Source: Prochilodus magdalenae | Taxonomy: Eukaryota > Chordata > Actinopteri > Characiformes > Prochilodontidae | Assembly (NCBI GenBank): GCA_024036415.1 | Contig: JAMWET010000924.1 | Coordinates: 33,501-97,500, forward strand | DNA length: 64,000 nt | Reading direction: 5' to 3' | In this document: piece by piece, positions 22,151-33,946 of the stretch | How the letters are laid out: every line of letters starts with the position of its first letter | Numbering within the stretch: position 1 is the stretch's first letter | The notes under the pieces: model-generated | What the model was told of the DNA's origin: nothing | Databases searched by the model: none | What the model saw: the letters and a program-made list of their open reading frames with translations, nothing else | Translations under genes and position numbers: made by a program

Positions 22151-22335
22151 TGTTTATTTGTTTAGCAGCTTTCATACACAAGGGCAATTCAAAGTGCTTT
22201 ACATAAAAGGGAGAAAATACATAGAAATAAATAATAAATAAAAAAATAGAAGCAAAATAAATCATTTAAAAATCATTTTAAAAAACCCTAAAAACACTAA
22301 TTATTAAAATCATTAGATAAAATATAAATATTCAG
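22151..22335 (-). mobile_element. LINE 3' end, minus strand
   Basis: AAGGGCAATTCAAAGTGCTT followed by TACATAAAAG is, in reverse, a typical 3' end of fish LINEs ending TTTATTT plus a TTGCC tail. A-rich UTR-like sequence follows. There is no coding part. Confidence 0.7.
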
Positions 22336-22699
22336 TACATGACCAAAATGCAAGACAAACACAGCTAGCTATCTTACACCTACAGCATAGCTAACATTAG
22401 CGCAATGTTGCGACATGAAAGGCTAGCTATGTTAGCTTCATTAGATACATCATTTCTCCACAAACAAAACTCCCCTGTCCAACAGAAAACAGCAGCCTTG
22501 GTTTCCAGGCCTTTCAGAGCATTTGATTTGTTTATTGCTAACAGATTACCAGTTTACTTCCACCATGAAGATACGACATCAGCGGGGGATGGTCCTAGTC
22601 TTTAAACCAGGAAACCCCACCTTAGAAACCACAGACGTAGCCATGATTCAATACTTCAAACCTTCACGTACACGCTGCCCAACATAAGCCCAGGTTTTG
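22336..22699. other. Non-coding, nothing recognised
   Basis: The 66-codon frame at 22405-22605 has no recognisable domain. Confidence 0.3.
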
Positions 22700-23090
22700 T
22701 TGCTGGAGAGCCGTAGTTTCATTGTCAGTTGTGTTGCGGCACACCTGGCCAAACTCATCGGATAATTATCACGCTCTTCATTTAGGTCTCCCAGAGAATG
22801 GAAAACATTAAACCCAGCGTTTGCAAAGGTCAGCGTTTTCCCTGATTCAGCTCATTGGTTAATTGTCAAGCCCTTCTCAAGTCAAATTGGATTTGTTAGA
22901 GCATAGAAAACATTAAGGCTCGGCAGTAATCTGGCCGTCCAATCTGATTCGGAGACCAATGCTTTATACAGTGGCTGTCCTGAAAGGCCTGTGAATGCTC
23001 TGCTATGTATGACAAGATCGGACCACAAGCTCCATAGATAATCTGAGATTGTATCGTGGACTTGCATGGGCATTAAGGAACCGTGTTCCT
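22700..23090. other. Candidate conserved non-coding element
   Basis: Complex unique sequence. GAAAACATTAA occurs twice (near 22800 and 22905), each in a similar local setting (AGAGAATGGAAAACATTAAA and AGCATAGAAAACATTAAGGC). TCATTGGTTAATTGTCAAG is present. No exon or repeat is seen. Confidence 0.3.
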
Positions 23091-24139
23091 CTACCAGTCC
23101 TCAAAATTGAGGAAACTCAGATTTCCGTGTTGGGAAAGCATCACTACGCCACATCTAGGCATCACCACAGAGCCCAGAATTGCTAGATGTGTGACCGGTG
23201 CTTCCACAATGCCTGGGTGACTTGTTGATTTGGACACACAGGGGTCAGCCCTGGTTTTCACATGTCTCCTGTCCCAGCTTGCGGAAGTAACACCTGTGCC
23301 CGTGCCGAGCCGGGCCATCTATGAGCATGGATGTGTAGTGACAGGGTGTAAAAGCCAGTAACGCCATGCCTCTCCCTTCTCCAGAGGAGAACCGTCAGAG
23401 GACACCAACACCTGTTCAATCCACTTCTCTCCCCGGGGTGGCCTCTTCCCATCTCCCTCGCATCTTAACTGTCTGCCCTCTCCAGCTGAGTCCCCGTGCT
23501 GAGCCGGCGGCTCTGAGGGACACAGCTGGGTGTGGAGCTCCTCCTCCCCAGGTGCGCCATTATAGAGGACACTGAAGAGTCTGTGCAACAAAATGAAGTG
23601 AAACACCACAGTAGGAACAGCAGGGGGTCATTTTACAAGCAGCAGAGCCGAGAAGTGCAGCAAAGAAAATTTTGAGCGAGCCAATTACCGAGGATCGATT
23701 TGTTTGCGCTGGCTAAGTCTCTCGCCGAAGAAGGTCCGAGGGATGGTGTTTTAAAGTACGCTGCATTTTATGGCATAAGCAGGAAGGTGTTGCAATCATC
23801 TCCGACTGAATAGGGATATTTGTCACGCGGTAATGACCTCTCTGGACTCCTTCAGAGTTAAGAAACCCATAGCCTGTTTTCCCAGAAGGGCGATGCACCG
23901 ATGGATGCTGAGGTAACCCTGAAAGGGATTGCTTTATGGAGAGAATGCCTCGGAAAAGAGACACAGCAGCGTGTCACGTGTTCATTCCAAAGCAAGGACG
24001 CCACTAGAAGCAAAATGCTACTAGAGGACTGGAACACGAAAAATGATGCATAGCATGAAGATGGGTTATCCCGAATCCCCTAAAAGGAATATGACTGAAA
24101 CTAGGGGCCCAGGTAGAACCTTAAGATGGGTTCCATATA
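23091..24139. other. Non-coding, nothing recognised
   Basis: Opposing open frames at 23258-23609 have no domain and the sequence shows no splice-site logic I could trust. Confidence 0.3.
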
Positions 24140-24615
24140 GCACAACAAAGTTAGTCACCTGTAACTGAAACATGCCTAATAGCCTGTATTGCCTCCACAA
24201 GTACCAATAACAGCTGGGACTGGATTTGGCTTGGACTGGACAAGTTTCTGGATGTAGCCACATCAATTTGATGGACACCTTTATTAGCACTGGGATCTTA
24301 GCCACTGCTAGTAGACCTGTATGACCGTACGCCTCCATACACCTGCAGATTCAGCTACTTCCTTCACACTATGGTCTTTGGCCACGCCCAAATGCTCAGT
24401 CACTCCTTTTAGCCAATTACTAACATCTGCTCTGGAGCCATTTTCCACACATGGAACGAGACATTCCCTGCACTGTAGCACCTCTTCTCAATCTATGGAT
24501 CCCGTCACTCACACCCTTCAGGACTTTATAGCTCCATCATTCTTGTGAAGCACCATCTGCAGGAGCCTGGAGTTACTACCACCTTAAACACACAAGGTGA
24601 CTATTTGTTCAGAGC
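24140..24615 (-). mobile_element. Family 1 Tc1 derivative
   Basis: Right end is the complement of ...AAATAGTCACCTTGTGTGTT, matching the family 5' end. Left end carries AGTCACCTGTAACTGAAAC. The helix-turn-helix frame is recognisable, but about 60 bp after the QQW segment are missing and small frameshifts break it. Confidence 0.8.
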
Positions 24616-24899
24616 TACCAAATAATACACCTATTAAATTCTCTCATTGATCCATAGGCCTGTAGGGTAACTTGGATCAGATGCCCCACTGCCAGGGTTA
24701 GATGTACAGTCCATCTTATATTCTAACTTGGTCAAGCTAAGGCGCCCAGTCTACACAGATCACATTTATAAAATGGGGATGGTGTAAATTATTTGCACAG
24801 CTTTGTTTTGCACTATTTCTACTATTTACACTTGTATTTGTACTGAGCAACGACAATATCGCTTAATCTATCCATCTATTATTTTTAATTTCTGGGATT
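24616..24899 (+). repeat. Probable LINE 3' end fragment
   Basis: 24780-24890 has the order TTGCACAGCTTTG, TTTTGCACTATTT, TTTGTACTGAGCAACGACAA, then CTATCCATCTATT, like the short-tail 3' ends of fish LINEs. Confidence 0.45.
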
Positions 24900-26012
24900 T
24901 ATTGCCCTGGTGTAATGATTGACAAACTTATAAAGATGTGCATTTAGCTAAAAGCAGAGCAAGGTTTTCCTAGCAGGTTAGCGGTCAAGCTCAACACCAG
25001 GATCCAGGCCAACATAACAAAGGGGACAGGCAGATTCAAAAACCGGTCCGACAAGAAGGAAAACCAGAAACCAGTACAAAGTCAGAACCAAGATAGCAAC
25101 CAGAGATAGGAGTAGATAGAGCACTCAGTATAACATGGGTGTGTCAATACTTGGTAAAGTGTGTGTGAAGACCAGGGGCATATCAGCAAACAGGTGTGTG
25201 ACCTGATTACAAACAGGTGTGTGTGTGATTAGTCTCCTGGGATGACCAACAGGAGAACGCGACACGATTGGGTGATGTAGGACATGTGATGATGACATCA
25301 TCAGGGGGTGGAGTTTGGAAGAGCGAAGGGGAAACCTGCAAGCATGACGGGAGAGAATGTCTGGTATCTGTTTCTTTTGGTTGGCTTTCTAATGATGGCT
25401 ATCACTGGTGGGCTTATACCGGAGTCAGCTTTAGACACACGGTAAACAATTTTATCATGCTTGTGTTGGTTATGGGCTCAAACGAGGATCCTGTGGGTCA
25501 GTTTGGGTTGGGCTTGGAAATTCTCAATCTAGACCACAACGGAAAACCAGATTATAGGTCTATGACTAAATGATTCAGTCCTGTAACACAGTTATCATGC
25601 CATTCGTTAGCCGGTCAGCTGGTTCTACTACGCACTTTGGTGCCATTGTTTGTTTCTTTAGAACCTCCACTTTTGGAGGTGTGGTGCCACCCCATTAAGT
25701 GGCTGATGCTTTGCGTCAGCAGGGAAAGGGTCAGCGTATCAGGATGACTAGCGACTGAGCCAATCGCATGATTGGGTACCGAGTGTGAAGGCAGATCATT
25801 ACGGTCAAGAAACACGGGTCAGTGCGGAGAGGAAGCTGTGTGGGTGCAGTACCACGCTAATCTGACCAACAACCCAACGAATGAGAGCGAGCTAATGAGT
25901 TGAGACTGTGACACACAAGAAGAGACCACTCGCACAAACTGCATTCCTCACACTCTCCTTTACCTTCTGCACTCTTGTGTCTTTGCCACCATCTGTATCT
26001 CCTGCTCTACAT
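24900..26012. other. Non-coding, nothing recognised
   Basis: A CA/GT-rich patch near 25140-25230 (CAGGTGTGTG twice) is the only pattern. A 101-codon frame at 25268 has no domain. Confidence 0.3.
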
Positions 26013-26068
26013 CATGCTCTCTCTCTCTCTGCCTCCCTCTCTCTCTGTCTCTCTTTCTCTCTCTCGCA
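26013..26068. repeat. (CT)n microsatellite, interrupted
   Basis: Pyrimidine run of CT repeats with CCTC and GTCT interruptions. Confidence 0.85.
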
Positions 26069-26604
26069 GGAGCAGGTTATTTTAGGAAATGTGCGGAGAT
26101 TGGTGAGGGATTATTGCAGCGCTGGGACGTGCCTGGCAGACGCGGGAGGCGAGAGGAGAAGGGGGGAGAAGGGTGAGGAGGAGTTTGTCGTGGCGGAGGT
26201 GTGGAGCGAGGGATTGCTCACTCATTCGTCATTACAGTGGAGCAGCAGAGCTGGCAGCGGAGGAAGAGCGGAGCGAGGTGCATCACAGCATGGCAACAGT
26301 GACACACACCTTCCTGGGCACAAACACACCCACGCCTGCACATGACAGTGGATGCAAATAAGAAACATATTGTTGACGCGCATCTTTCACCTCCGGCAAA
26401 AAGAAAGAACGGGCAAACCAAATAAACGACCGTGTTCAAACGGGAAGTAGCCTGGCGGAACTGGTGTTTATGCAAGGTGTGAAATACGAGGAGTCCTGGA
26501 CCTCCCTTTAATTAACCTCCCGGAGCCCCTGACTGTCTCCAGACCACCCCGAGGGGTCTCTGGAAATAACCTTATTTTGACGTTACGCTGTTCATTTAGG
26601 AAAA
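26069..26604. other. Non-coding, purine-rich in part
   Basis: Around 26150-26180 the plus strand is G/A-rich. No convincing exon, see the rejected list for the splice-like site at 26069. Confidence 0.3.
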
Positions 26605-26662
26605 GTAGCCTCTGAAATACCAAACTCAGGGAAAGGTCATTATTTAGCAGAAAGAAAGAGAG

Positions 26663-26709
<47 letters not shown>

Positions 26710-26755
26710 CAAAGACAGAAAGACAGAAAAAAAAGAAAGAAAGAAAGAAAGACAA

Positions 26756-26795
<40 letters not shown>

Positions 26796-26881
26796 AGGAA
26801 AGAAAGAAAAAAAGAGAGAAAGACAGAGAGAAAGACAGAGAGAAAGAAAGAAAGAAAGATGAAAGAAAAAAGGAAAGATGA

Positions 26882-26937
<56 letters not shown>

Positions 26938-26968
26938 AAAGAAGAAAGAAAGAAAGAAAGGAAGAAAA

Positions 26969-26999
<31 letters not shown>

Positions 27000-27144
27000 A
27001 AAGGAAAGATGAAAGAAAGAAAGAGAGAGAAAGACAGAAAGAAAGAAAGATGAAAAAAAAGGAAAGATGAAAGAAAGAAAGAAAGAAAGAAAGAAAGAGT
27101 AGCCTCTGAAATACCAAACTCAGGGAAAGGTCATCATTTAGCAG
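26605..27144. repeat. GAAA tract bracketed by a 46-bp direct repeat
   Basis: The polypurine tract (26651-27098, GAAA-based with GATGAAAG and GACAGAAAG variants) lies exactly between two copies of a 46-bp sequence starting GTAGCCTCTGAAATACCAAA (26605-26650 and 27099-27144), differing by one base. The tract can form mirror-repeat triplex DNA. Long open frames on both strands, including 179 codons on the minus strand, are simple-sequence artefacts. Confidence 0.95.
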
Positions 27145-27150
27145 CTTCAC

Positions 27151-27340
27151 TGTCACGCTTCCAAGTTCTCCTTCCACCTCCAACCTCCTGAACTCCGTCT
27201 CCCATAACCCACCACCCGATGACGTCTACGTCACATGTCCGCTATCTCCCAATCATGTCCTGTTTTCTTGATTATCATCCCCACAGTTCTAACCCCACAC
27301 ACCTGTCTGTAATCAACCTGCTTGCTCATTTACCCATGTG
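27151..27340 (+). mobile_element. Possible LTR 5' fragment
   Basis: Begins TGTCACGCTTCC, matching the start of the LTR-like segment at 50514 (TGTCATGCTTCC), and continues with TTGATTATCATCCCCAC and CACACACCTGTCTG, an order frequent in fish Gypsy-type LTRs. No 3' end found. Confidence 0.4.
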
Positions 27341-27654
27341 TCCCACACTCATGTTGTGAAGTATTGCCACTCTGTAGCATACGTCCTCCCTGTTGTTTGT
27401 CTAGTGCTGTTCTGGGGTGCGTTTCCCAAAACCATAGTTGCTTACTACGCAAGCGTTGCCCTATAGGTTTATGTCACCATGTAAACCAATCTTCCCAAGA
27501 AAACTGATGGAAGGAGTGAAATGTAAGTCCTACTTTCTCAAAACCCAAAGACGGGATGAGTAAAATCCCAGTTAATGTATCTACAAGTGCATTCCCAAAC
27601 TAGAAAAACACATTCCCAGAAGGAGAACTATTAGATCAAACAGCGCTGTTAGTA
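27341..27654. other. Possible DNA-transposon end at 27415
   Basis: GGGGTGCGTTTCCCAAAACC followed by ATAGTTGCTTACTACG resembles Harbinger-type MITE ends in fish. No matching second end found before the Tc1 derivative. Confidence 0.3.
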
Positions 27655-27957
27655 AGCTCACCAGACAAACAATGAGTCACTTTGTGAGTTTAAGGTGGTA
27701 GTAACTTCAGGCTCCTGTAGATGGCGCTGCACAAGAATGACGGGGCTATAAATACCTGTGGGGTGTGAGTGACGGGATCCATAGATTGAGAAGAGGTGGT
27801 ACAGTGCAGGGAGTGTCTCGTTCCATGTGTGGAAACCGCTCCAAAGCAGATGTTAATGATTGGCTAAAAGGAGTGACTGAGCATGTGGGCGTGGCCAAAG
27901 ACCATAGTGTGAAGGAAGTAGCTGAATCTGCAGGTGTATGGAAGCGTACGGTCGTAT
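27655..27957 (+). mobile_element. Family 1 Tc1 derivative, 3'-truncated
   Basis: Starts AGCTCACCAGACAAACAATG and runs to the GVWKRTVV codons of the helix-turn-helix frame (MSDGIHRL... at 27765). The frame shifts early, reading HRLRRG instead of IDWEEV, but SKADVNDWLKGVTEHVGVAK is intact. The second half is missing. Confidence 0.85.
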
Positions 27958-28727
27958 CATCCTCAGAGTTCTAACCCCAAACACTGTGTATAACCGGCAC
28001 TTTAGTTACTCCCTTTTAATGAGAGGAGCAACAAACCTAATCAGACCCTGGAATTCCCCCTCTGACATGCACACCTGCAGAACCGCCTGCTATACAGCTT
28101 CAGCTCCTGTATGAGACGGTGAAACTGCTGGAGGTGTTGGCTTTGTTGTAGTGTGGGATGTATCCAGTGTGTGCACCGCTTTGTGGATAAGAGGAGAAAG
28201 TTTTTCAGAGTGTTCAGGGAAGAAGTTTGGGATTTGGTGTGAAGGTCTCTCTGTGTTAAAAATGAATGGGTATTAATAAAAACCATACCTCCAGTAATTT
28301 TGTGATGGTTCCAAACATGGAGGAGGAGGTGGGAGCAAACACAGTGAGCGAAGCTTAATCTCCATCAAATAAAAGAACAAAATAACAGCGCCATTCAGGA
28401 AAAGCTGTGGGTGTAGCACACTGACATCTCCGTTTGGCCATGAAACTGTAATTGAAAATGAATGAATGGAATTTAAAATGTCATACAAACTTCACAGTCT
28501 GAGGCTGGCATGTCATGGGCCAAATAGCAATGATGGGCATTTTGGCTTTTTAACGAGTCAGTATTTGCTCAGCTATTTAACACATCCTTTATAGACAACA
28601 CACTTTTCCGTGCACAGCTGTTTATACAGCTTACTTACTGAAGTTCATATATTAATATGGAAAAAGAAAAAACAGGTAGAGAAATGTAATACATAACCCA
28701 TGTAGTTGAAATAAATAAGATCATCAG
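27958..28727. other. Non-coding, nothing recognised
   Basis: Unique-looking sequence without exon signals. CAGAGTTCTAACCCCAAACAC at 27964 echoes CACAGTTCTAACCCCACACA at 27283, so this may be the far side of the LTR fragment into which the Tc1 derivative inserted. Confidence 0.3.
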
Positions 28728-28791
28728 GGTGAAAAAAAGAAAGAAAGAAAGAAAGAAAGAAAAAAGAAGGATGAAAGAAAGAAAGAAAAAC

Positions 28792-28830
<39 letters not shown>

Positions 28831-29180
28831 AAAATAGAAAAAGAAAAAAGGAAGGATGAAAGAAAAAAGAAAGAAAGAAAGACAGAAAAACAGAAAGAAA
28901 GAAAGAAAAGATGAAAGAAAGAAAGAAGGAAAGAAAGAAAGAATGAAAAAGACTGAAAAACAGAAAGAAAGAAAAAAGGAGGATAAAAGAAAGAAAGAAA
29001 GAAAGAAAGAAAGAAAAACAGAAAAACAGAAAGAAAACAGAAAGAAAGAAAGAAAAGATGAAAGAAAAAAAGATGAAAGAAAGAAAGAAAGAAAGAAAAA
29101 AGAAAGAAAGAAATAGGGAAAGATGAAAGAAAGAAAGTAAGAAAGAAAGAAAAAAGGAAAGATGAAAGAAAGAAAGAAAG
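28728..29180. repeat. Second GAAA tract
   Basis: About 450 bp of GAAA with interspersed GATGAAAG, GGAAAGATG and GAAAAACAG variants, the same variants as the tract at 26651. Open frames on the plus strand are artefacts of simple sequence. Confidence 0.95.
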
Positions 29181-29709
29181 AATAAAGGAAGGATGGAAGA
29201 AAAAGGTGAAGAAGGAGGAAGTAGGAAAAGAATAATAATAAGAAAAGAAATGAAAAAGAATAAATGAAAGGAAAATGAGAAATAGGTGAGAAAAAGAGAA
29301 ATAGATTAAGATAAGAGGAAAAGAAAAGAAGGAGTTATGGATGAATCGGGTTAAATAGATGAAGGAAAGATAAAGAAAGAGTGAATAAAAGAGAAAGCTA
29401 CTGTGGGAAAGAAACAGATGAAAAGCAGTCAGCCAATAGTGAGAGGTTTATCTGCTTTATATTTAAAGATGGAGGAATAACCTGCCCGGGAAGAAAAAGA
29501 GAAAAGAAATAAAGGAGTGCTGAGAAGTGATAAAGAGAGAATGCCGAAACAAGAGCCACTGAATCAGATCCGATGGCATTCCGACATCATTAGCTACCGC
29601 AGCCGGAATCCAAACTTCCACAGTAAAGGTCTTCCAGGAAATGATAACCATCCAGGCAGAATAACTTCAACCGGTGGACCACAGAGAGCAGACCACCAGG
29701 GCTGGAGGG
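29181..29709. other. Purine-rich edge, then unique sequence
   Basis: A-rich sequence decays from the GAAA tract to about 29340. After 29500 it is more complex. No gene. Confidence 0.35.
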
Positions 29710-30215
29710 GCGAGGGAGGTGTGGGATCGCAGTGCAGCTGGGAGGGAAGATGAAGGTTACCAGGATCAATAACTGATAATGAATTTAGACTGATATGATC
29801 AATATTTATTGAGCTACACATACAGAAGTCTGTCTCTCAGTATGGCGTCGGGCCGCCATGTTTGCTAACCCAACATGCCAGACGTCTCGGTATGGAGCTG
29901 TAGAGGTTCCTAATGGTGTCCTGTGGTAATCCATCCCATGCAGCTTGAATACCCTCACACAGATGGTGCGGTAGGGGGGGAGGTGGAGGGACACCAGGCC
30001 TTCTGGACGTGTGACAACAAACCGTTCATCTTGGTGCTGACCACGGTGCCTTCACACACGGATTCGTTGGGCGTCTCCACCAAGACTACAGCGGGACTCG
30101 TCACTGAAGATGACCCGCTGCCATTCTGAGTCACTCCATGACAGTCTGGTACGACACCACTGCAGTCTTTGGTGACGGTGATGTGGTGTTAAGGACGGTC
30201 ATGGTAACGGTGAAG
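29710..30215 (-). mobile_element. Family 2 Tc1 derivative
   Basis: On the minus strand: the WSDSEW-type block (GAGTGACTCAGAATGGCAGC), SDESR region, GDDQ/RIRVW region, and C-terminal NLYSSIPRR region in a different frame. The D2 and Glu part of the catalytic core is deleted. Confidence 0.87.
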
Positions 30216-30369
30216 GACACCACCACGTCAGTCAGGTACAGCGATAAGGCGAACCTACCCAGCGGTGTATGGGATAACAGTCGTGTTGTGTGTTACGGAA
30301 TCCCTAATAAATAAAAACACACAAAAATAAACGACAAATATTTGCAGCTGAAAGATGGACGGGGAAAAA
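30216..30369. other. Spacer, nothing recognised
   Basis: Short non-coding spacer between the Tc1 derivative and the next unique block. Confidence 0.3.
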
Positions 30370-31135
30370 AACGAAATCCCACTCTGCCTCTTCCTCGCGC
30401 CTCAGCCGGAAAAGCCCTTCCGTTAACCCCAGCCTGCCTCCTCTTTCAAGTGCACGGCTGGCGAATTCTAAAGGCGTAATCCGTGCCTCGCATGGCCAAT
30501 TTGCACAATAAAAGTGCCGGTCGGGCCCGTAATTCCTAATCACAACAATTCCTAATCGTCTTTTCACTCCACGTGTCACGCTCAAGTGTGTGAAAAGCAA
30601 AAGATTAAATTATAAGGCCTCGTGTGGGAAGCAGGGCTGAGGGGGGAGAAACAGATGAAGTAGAAGGTGGAGAAGAAGAAGACGAGAGCAGGGGCCGCTC
30701 CTGAAGTGGCAGGCTGGAACAATAATCAGGGAAATTGTACGGCGCCTCTTTAATCCGGTTCCAATACTCGCCGTCTACGAGAGGTGATCTTCCCATCAGC
30801 GGCCCACCACCTCCACCTCCTCCTCGGTAAGAACTTCATCTCGCCGTTTTCATTGAGCGCGGGAAGGCACTCCCAGCAACCGCTGCCGAAAAACACGCAT
30901 TAGTTCCCGACTCGGGAAGATTAAATCCGCAATCAGGCTGCCGAGCTGCTTTGAAAGCGCTGTTTACTTATTCATTGTGAGTGGGGAGTCAGCGGCAGGG
31001 GGTGGGGGAGGAGGGGACTGGGGGTGGTGTTTGGGGAGGTGAGAGGCACACAAGCCAGAGGCACTGGCAATTAAAACGGACACCAGAATCCGCAGCCTGA
31101 CCTTTTCAGGACTGAGTTTTGTCTGATGCGTGTGG
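30370..31135. other. Candidate conserved non-coding element(s)
   Basis: CpG-containing complex sequence including GGCCAATTTGCACAATAAAA, GCCCGTAATTCCTAATCACA and CGGCGCCTCTTTAATCCGG. No repeats recur. Short open frames on the minus strand have no domain. Confidence 0.35.
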
Positions 31136-31298
31136 AAGCTTGCAGGGACACAGGTTTTCATCCTGTCGCGACCTTCGCTTCATATACGCTTTCTATCACG
31201 ATGCCACAGTACCCGTCATCCTTCTGTTGTTCATAAACTTCCAGCAGCAAACTTGAACGGGGCTATTCAAGCCCTATATTGGACCAAGAAAAAAAGAC

Positions 31299-31329
<31 letters not shown>

Positions 31330-31449
31330 AAAAAAGGAAAGAAAGAAAGAACCCAGCCCCCAGACCATGTATCTGAGATAAAGTAGAGACCCCTATGGTA
31401 AAACACTCCTCCAGGGTCAATAGAAGTTCCTCCCATTAGACCTCCACTG
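31136..31449. repeat. Short GAAA tract and flanks
   Basis: 31290-31350 is a third GAAA tract with an AAAAAGGAAAG variant. Flanks unrecognised. Confidence 0.8.
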
Positions 31450-32880
31450 GAGTAACAGTACTAAAGTATGTACCTTCAGATGTACTTGAGTATGGAGAGT
31501 ACCAGTACTAAAGTATGTACCTTCAGATGTACTTGAGTATGGAGAGTACCAGTACTAAAGTATGTACCTTCAGATGCACTTAAGTATGGAGAGTAACAGT
31601 ACTAAAGTAAGTACCTTCAGATGCACTTAAGCATGGAGAGTAACAGTACTAAAGTATGTACCTTCAGATGTACCTGAGTATGGAGAGTACCAGTACTAAA
31701 GTATGTACCTTCAGATGTACTTGAGTATGGAGAGTAACAGTACTAAAGTATGTACCTTCAGATGTACTTGAGTATGGAGAGTAACAGTACTAAAGTATGT
31801 ACCTTCAGATGTACTTAAGTATGGAGAGTACCAGTACTAAAGTATGTACCTTCAGATGTACTTAAGCATGGAGAGTAACAGTACTAAAGTATGTACCTTC
31901 AGATGCACTTAAGCATGGAGAGTAACAGTACTACAGTATGTACCTTCAGATGCACTTAAGCATGGAGAGTACCAGTACTAAAGTATGTACCTTCAGATGC
32001 ACTTAAGTATGGAGAGTAACAGTACTACAGTATGTACCTTCAGATGTACTTAAGTATGGAGAGTAACAGTACTAAAGTATGTACCTTCAGATGTACTTAA
32101 GTATGGAGAGTAACAGTACTAAAGTATGTACCTTCAGATGTACTTAAGCATGGAGAGTAACAGTACTAAAGTATGTACCTTCAGATGTACTTAAGTATGG
32201 AGAGCACCAGTACTAAAGTATGTACCTTCAGATGTACTTGAGTATGGAGAGTAACAGTACTAAAGTATGTACCTTCAGATGTACTTAAGTATGGAGAGTA
32301 ACAGTACTAAAGTATGTACATTCAGATGTACTTAAGTATGGAGAGTAACGGTACTAAAGTATGTACCTTCAGATGAACGTAAGTATGGAGAGGAACAGTA
32401 CTAAAGTATGTACCTTCAGATGTACTTAAGTATGGAGAGTAACAGTACTAAAGTATGTACCTTTAGATGTACCTAAGCATGGAGAGTAACAGTACTAAAG
32501 TATGTACTTAAGTATGGAGAGTAACAGTACTAAAGTATGTACCTTCAGATGTACTTAAGTATGGAGAGTAACGGTACTAAAGTATGTACCTTCAGATGTA
32601 CTTAAGTATGGAGAGTAACAGTACTAAAGTATGTACCTTCAGATGTACTTAAGTATGGAGAGTACCAGTACTAAAGTATGTACCTTCAGATATACTTAAG
32701 TATGGAGAGTAACAGTACTAAAGTATGTACCTTCAGATGTACTTAAGTATGGAGAGTACCAGTACTAAAGTATGTACCTTCAGATGTACCTAAGCATGGA
32801 GAGTAACAGTACTAAAGTATGTACCTAAGTATGGAGAGTACCAGTACTAAAGTATGTACCTTCAGATGTACTTAAGTAAT
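31450..32880. repeat. 47-bp minisatellite, about 30 units
   Basis: Unit order: CAGTACTAAAGTATGTACCT, TCAGATGTACTTAAGTATGG, AGAGTAA. Point variants (GTACC/GTAAC, AAGTATGG/AAGCATGG, TGTACTT/TGCACTT) are mixed along the array. Two units near 32490 and 32815 share nearly the same internal deletion. Confidence 0.97.
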
Positions 32881-33044
32881 GTAGTGGAGTAAACCATCAT
32901 TCAGAATGTACAGACACAGGGAAAAACTTTTTTACATTGACTTAGTTACTGTCCACCACTGGTAATCCCATCCATTTCAAATCTACTAGTGTCCAATATG
33001 TCCACCCTTTACTGTTGTGTACCTACCGCAACTCTTAGACTGGA
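32881..33044. other. Spacer
   Basis: Contains TTAGTTACTGTCCACCACTG. Nothing recognised. Confidence 0.3.
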
Positions 33045-33480
33045 TTAGGTTCTACTTTATTGTCATTGTGCAGAGTATAGAGTACAAAGCCAATGAAACG
33101 TAGTTAGCATAGCTCACGGATAAGTACAGGAATCTAGTACCACAGCATTTGATGCTATATCTTACAATGTGTACAGTTATAACATATGCAAAAACTGAGT
33201 AGACTGAGTTATAGAGTGCAACACAAGATTGTCTGTACTGTGTGAACCCTACGTTTGTGGAGAAGGCAGAGTATAAATATGTACAGTGAGCAATATGTAC
33301 AGTACCGGACTGTGCAAATATGGATAGCCCGTTTTACTTGGTCATTAAAGTAATGCAGCAGTGCAATAATGAGTGCAGTGATGCTATTAGAGTGGTGGTG
33401 TGGAGTTCAGCAGGGTCACAGCCGCAGGGAAGAAGCTCTTCCTGAGCCAACTTATGCAGGGCAGGAGCATCCCTTCTTAA
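33045..33480 (-). mobile_element. LINE 3' UTR, minus strand
   Basis: TTCTACTTTATTGTCATTGTG at the left and CGCAGGGAAGAAGCTCTTCC at the right are, in reverse, standard landmarks of fish L2/Rex-type LINE 3' regions. No coding sequence remains. Confidence 0.65.
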
Positions 33481-33573
33481 AACCAACCAGTTATATTACA
33501 GTTATAATATTATTTTATGAATTATAGTCATTCATATATGTATATATGTATACACATACACTATATTTATATA

Positions 33574-33806
33574 TCGTTGCTGTCCAAAGAGAAACAAGTA
33601 TCTCCAAACTGGCAACGTTACAGGAGAGGCCAAAAACCTCCTTTAGCTTTAATCTAAGTCAATGGAACCAGACATCTTTCCAAACAGCTTTGGGCCATTT
33701 CTGTTGGTCCATTCATCATGAGATTCTCACTCGGTGTAAACAGCAGCTGATGTGCTCAAATGATGCATAAATGTAAAAATGGACAAGAGTGGGGACACAT
33801 ATATAA
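33574..33806. mobile_element. MITE M, copy 3
   Basis: Begins TCGTTGCTGTCCAAAGAGAA after TA and keeps the body (GGAACCAGACATCTTTCC). The right end is degraded (GGGGACACATATATAAG). Confidence 0.85.
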
Positions 33807-33946
33807 GATAATATCTGGCATAAGGACATAATAACTTCAAAGGGAGATGATTCAATGAACATGAGATTCCCCAGACTGGAGATCACAAATGAGATCATGA
33901 GACTCCTAGCAACCACCTGCTAGACCACCAAAACTGTCCCACTCTC

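Noticed and set aside
26050..26110. Possible exon: pyrimidine tract, CGCAG acceptor at 26069 and a GTGAGG donor at 26103
   Set aside because: The pyrimidine tract is a CT microsatellite and the enclosed 34 bases show no protein similarity I recognise. Chance is the better explanation.
26644..27183. 179-codon minus-strand open frame rich in Phe, Leu and Ser
   Set aside because: It is the translation of the GAAA tract; such simple purine tracts lack stops by composition.
31450..32880. CRISPR-like or centromere-like array
   Set aside because: Contiguous 47-bp units without spacers, only 1.4 kb long, so a minisatellite.
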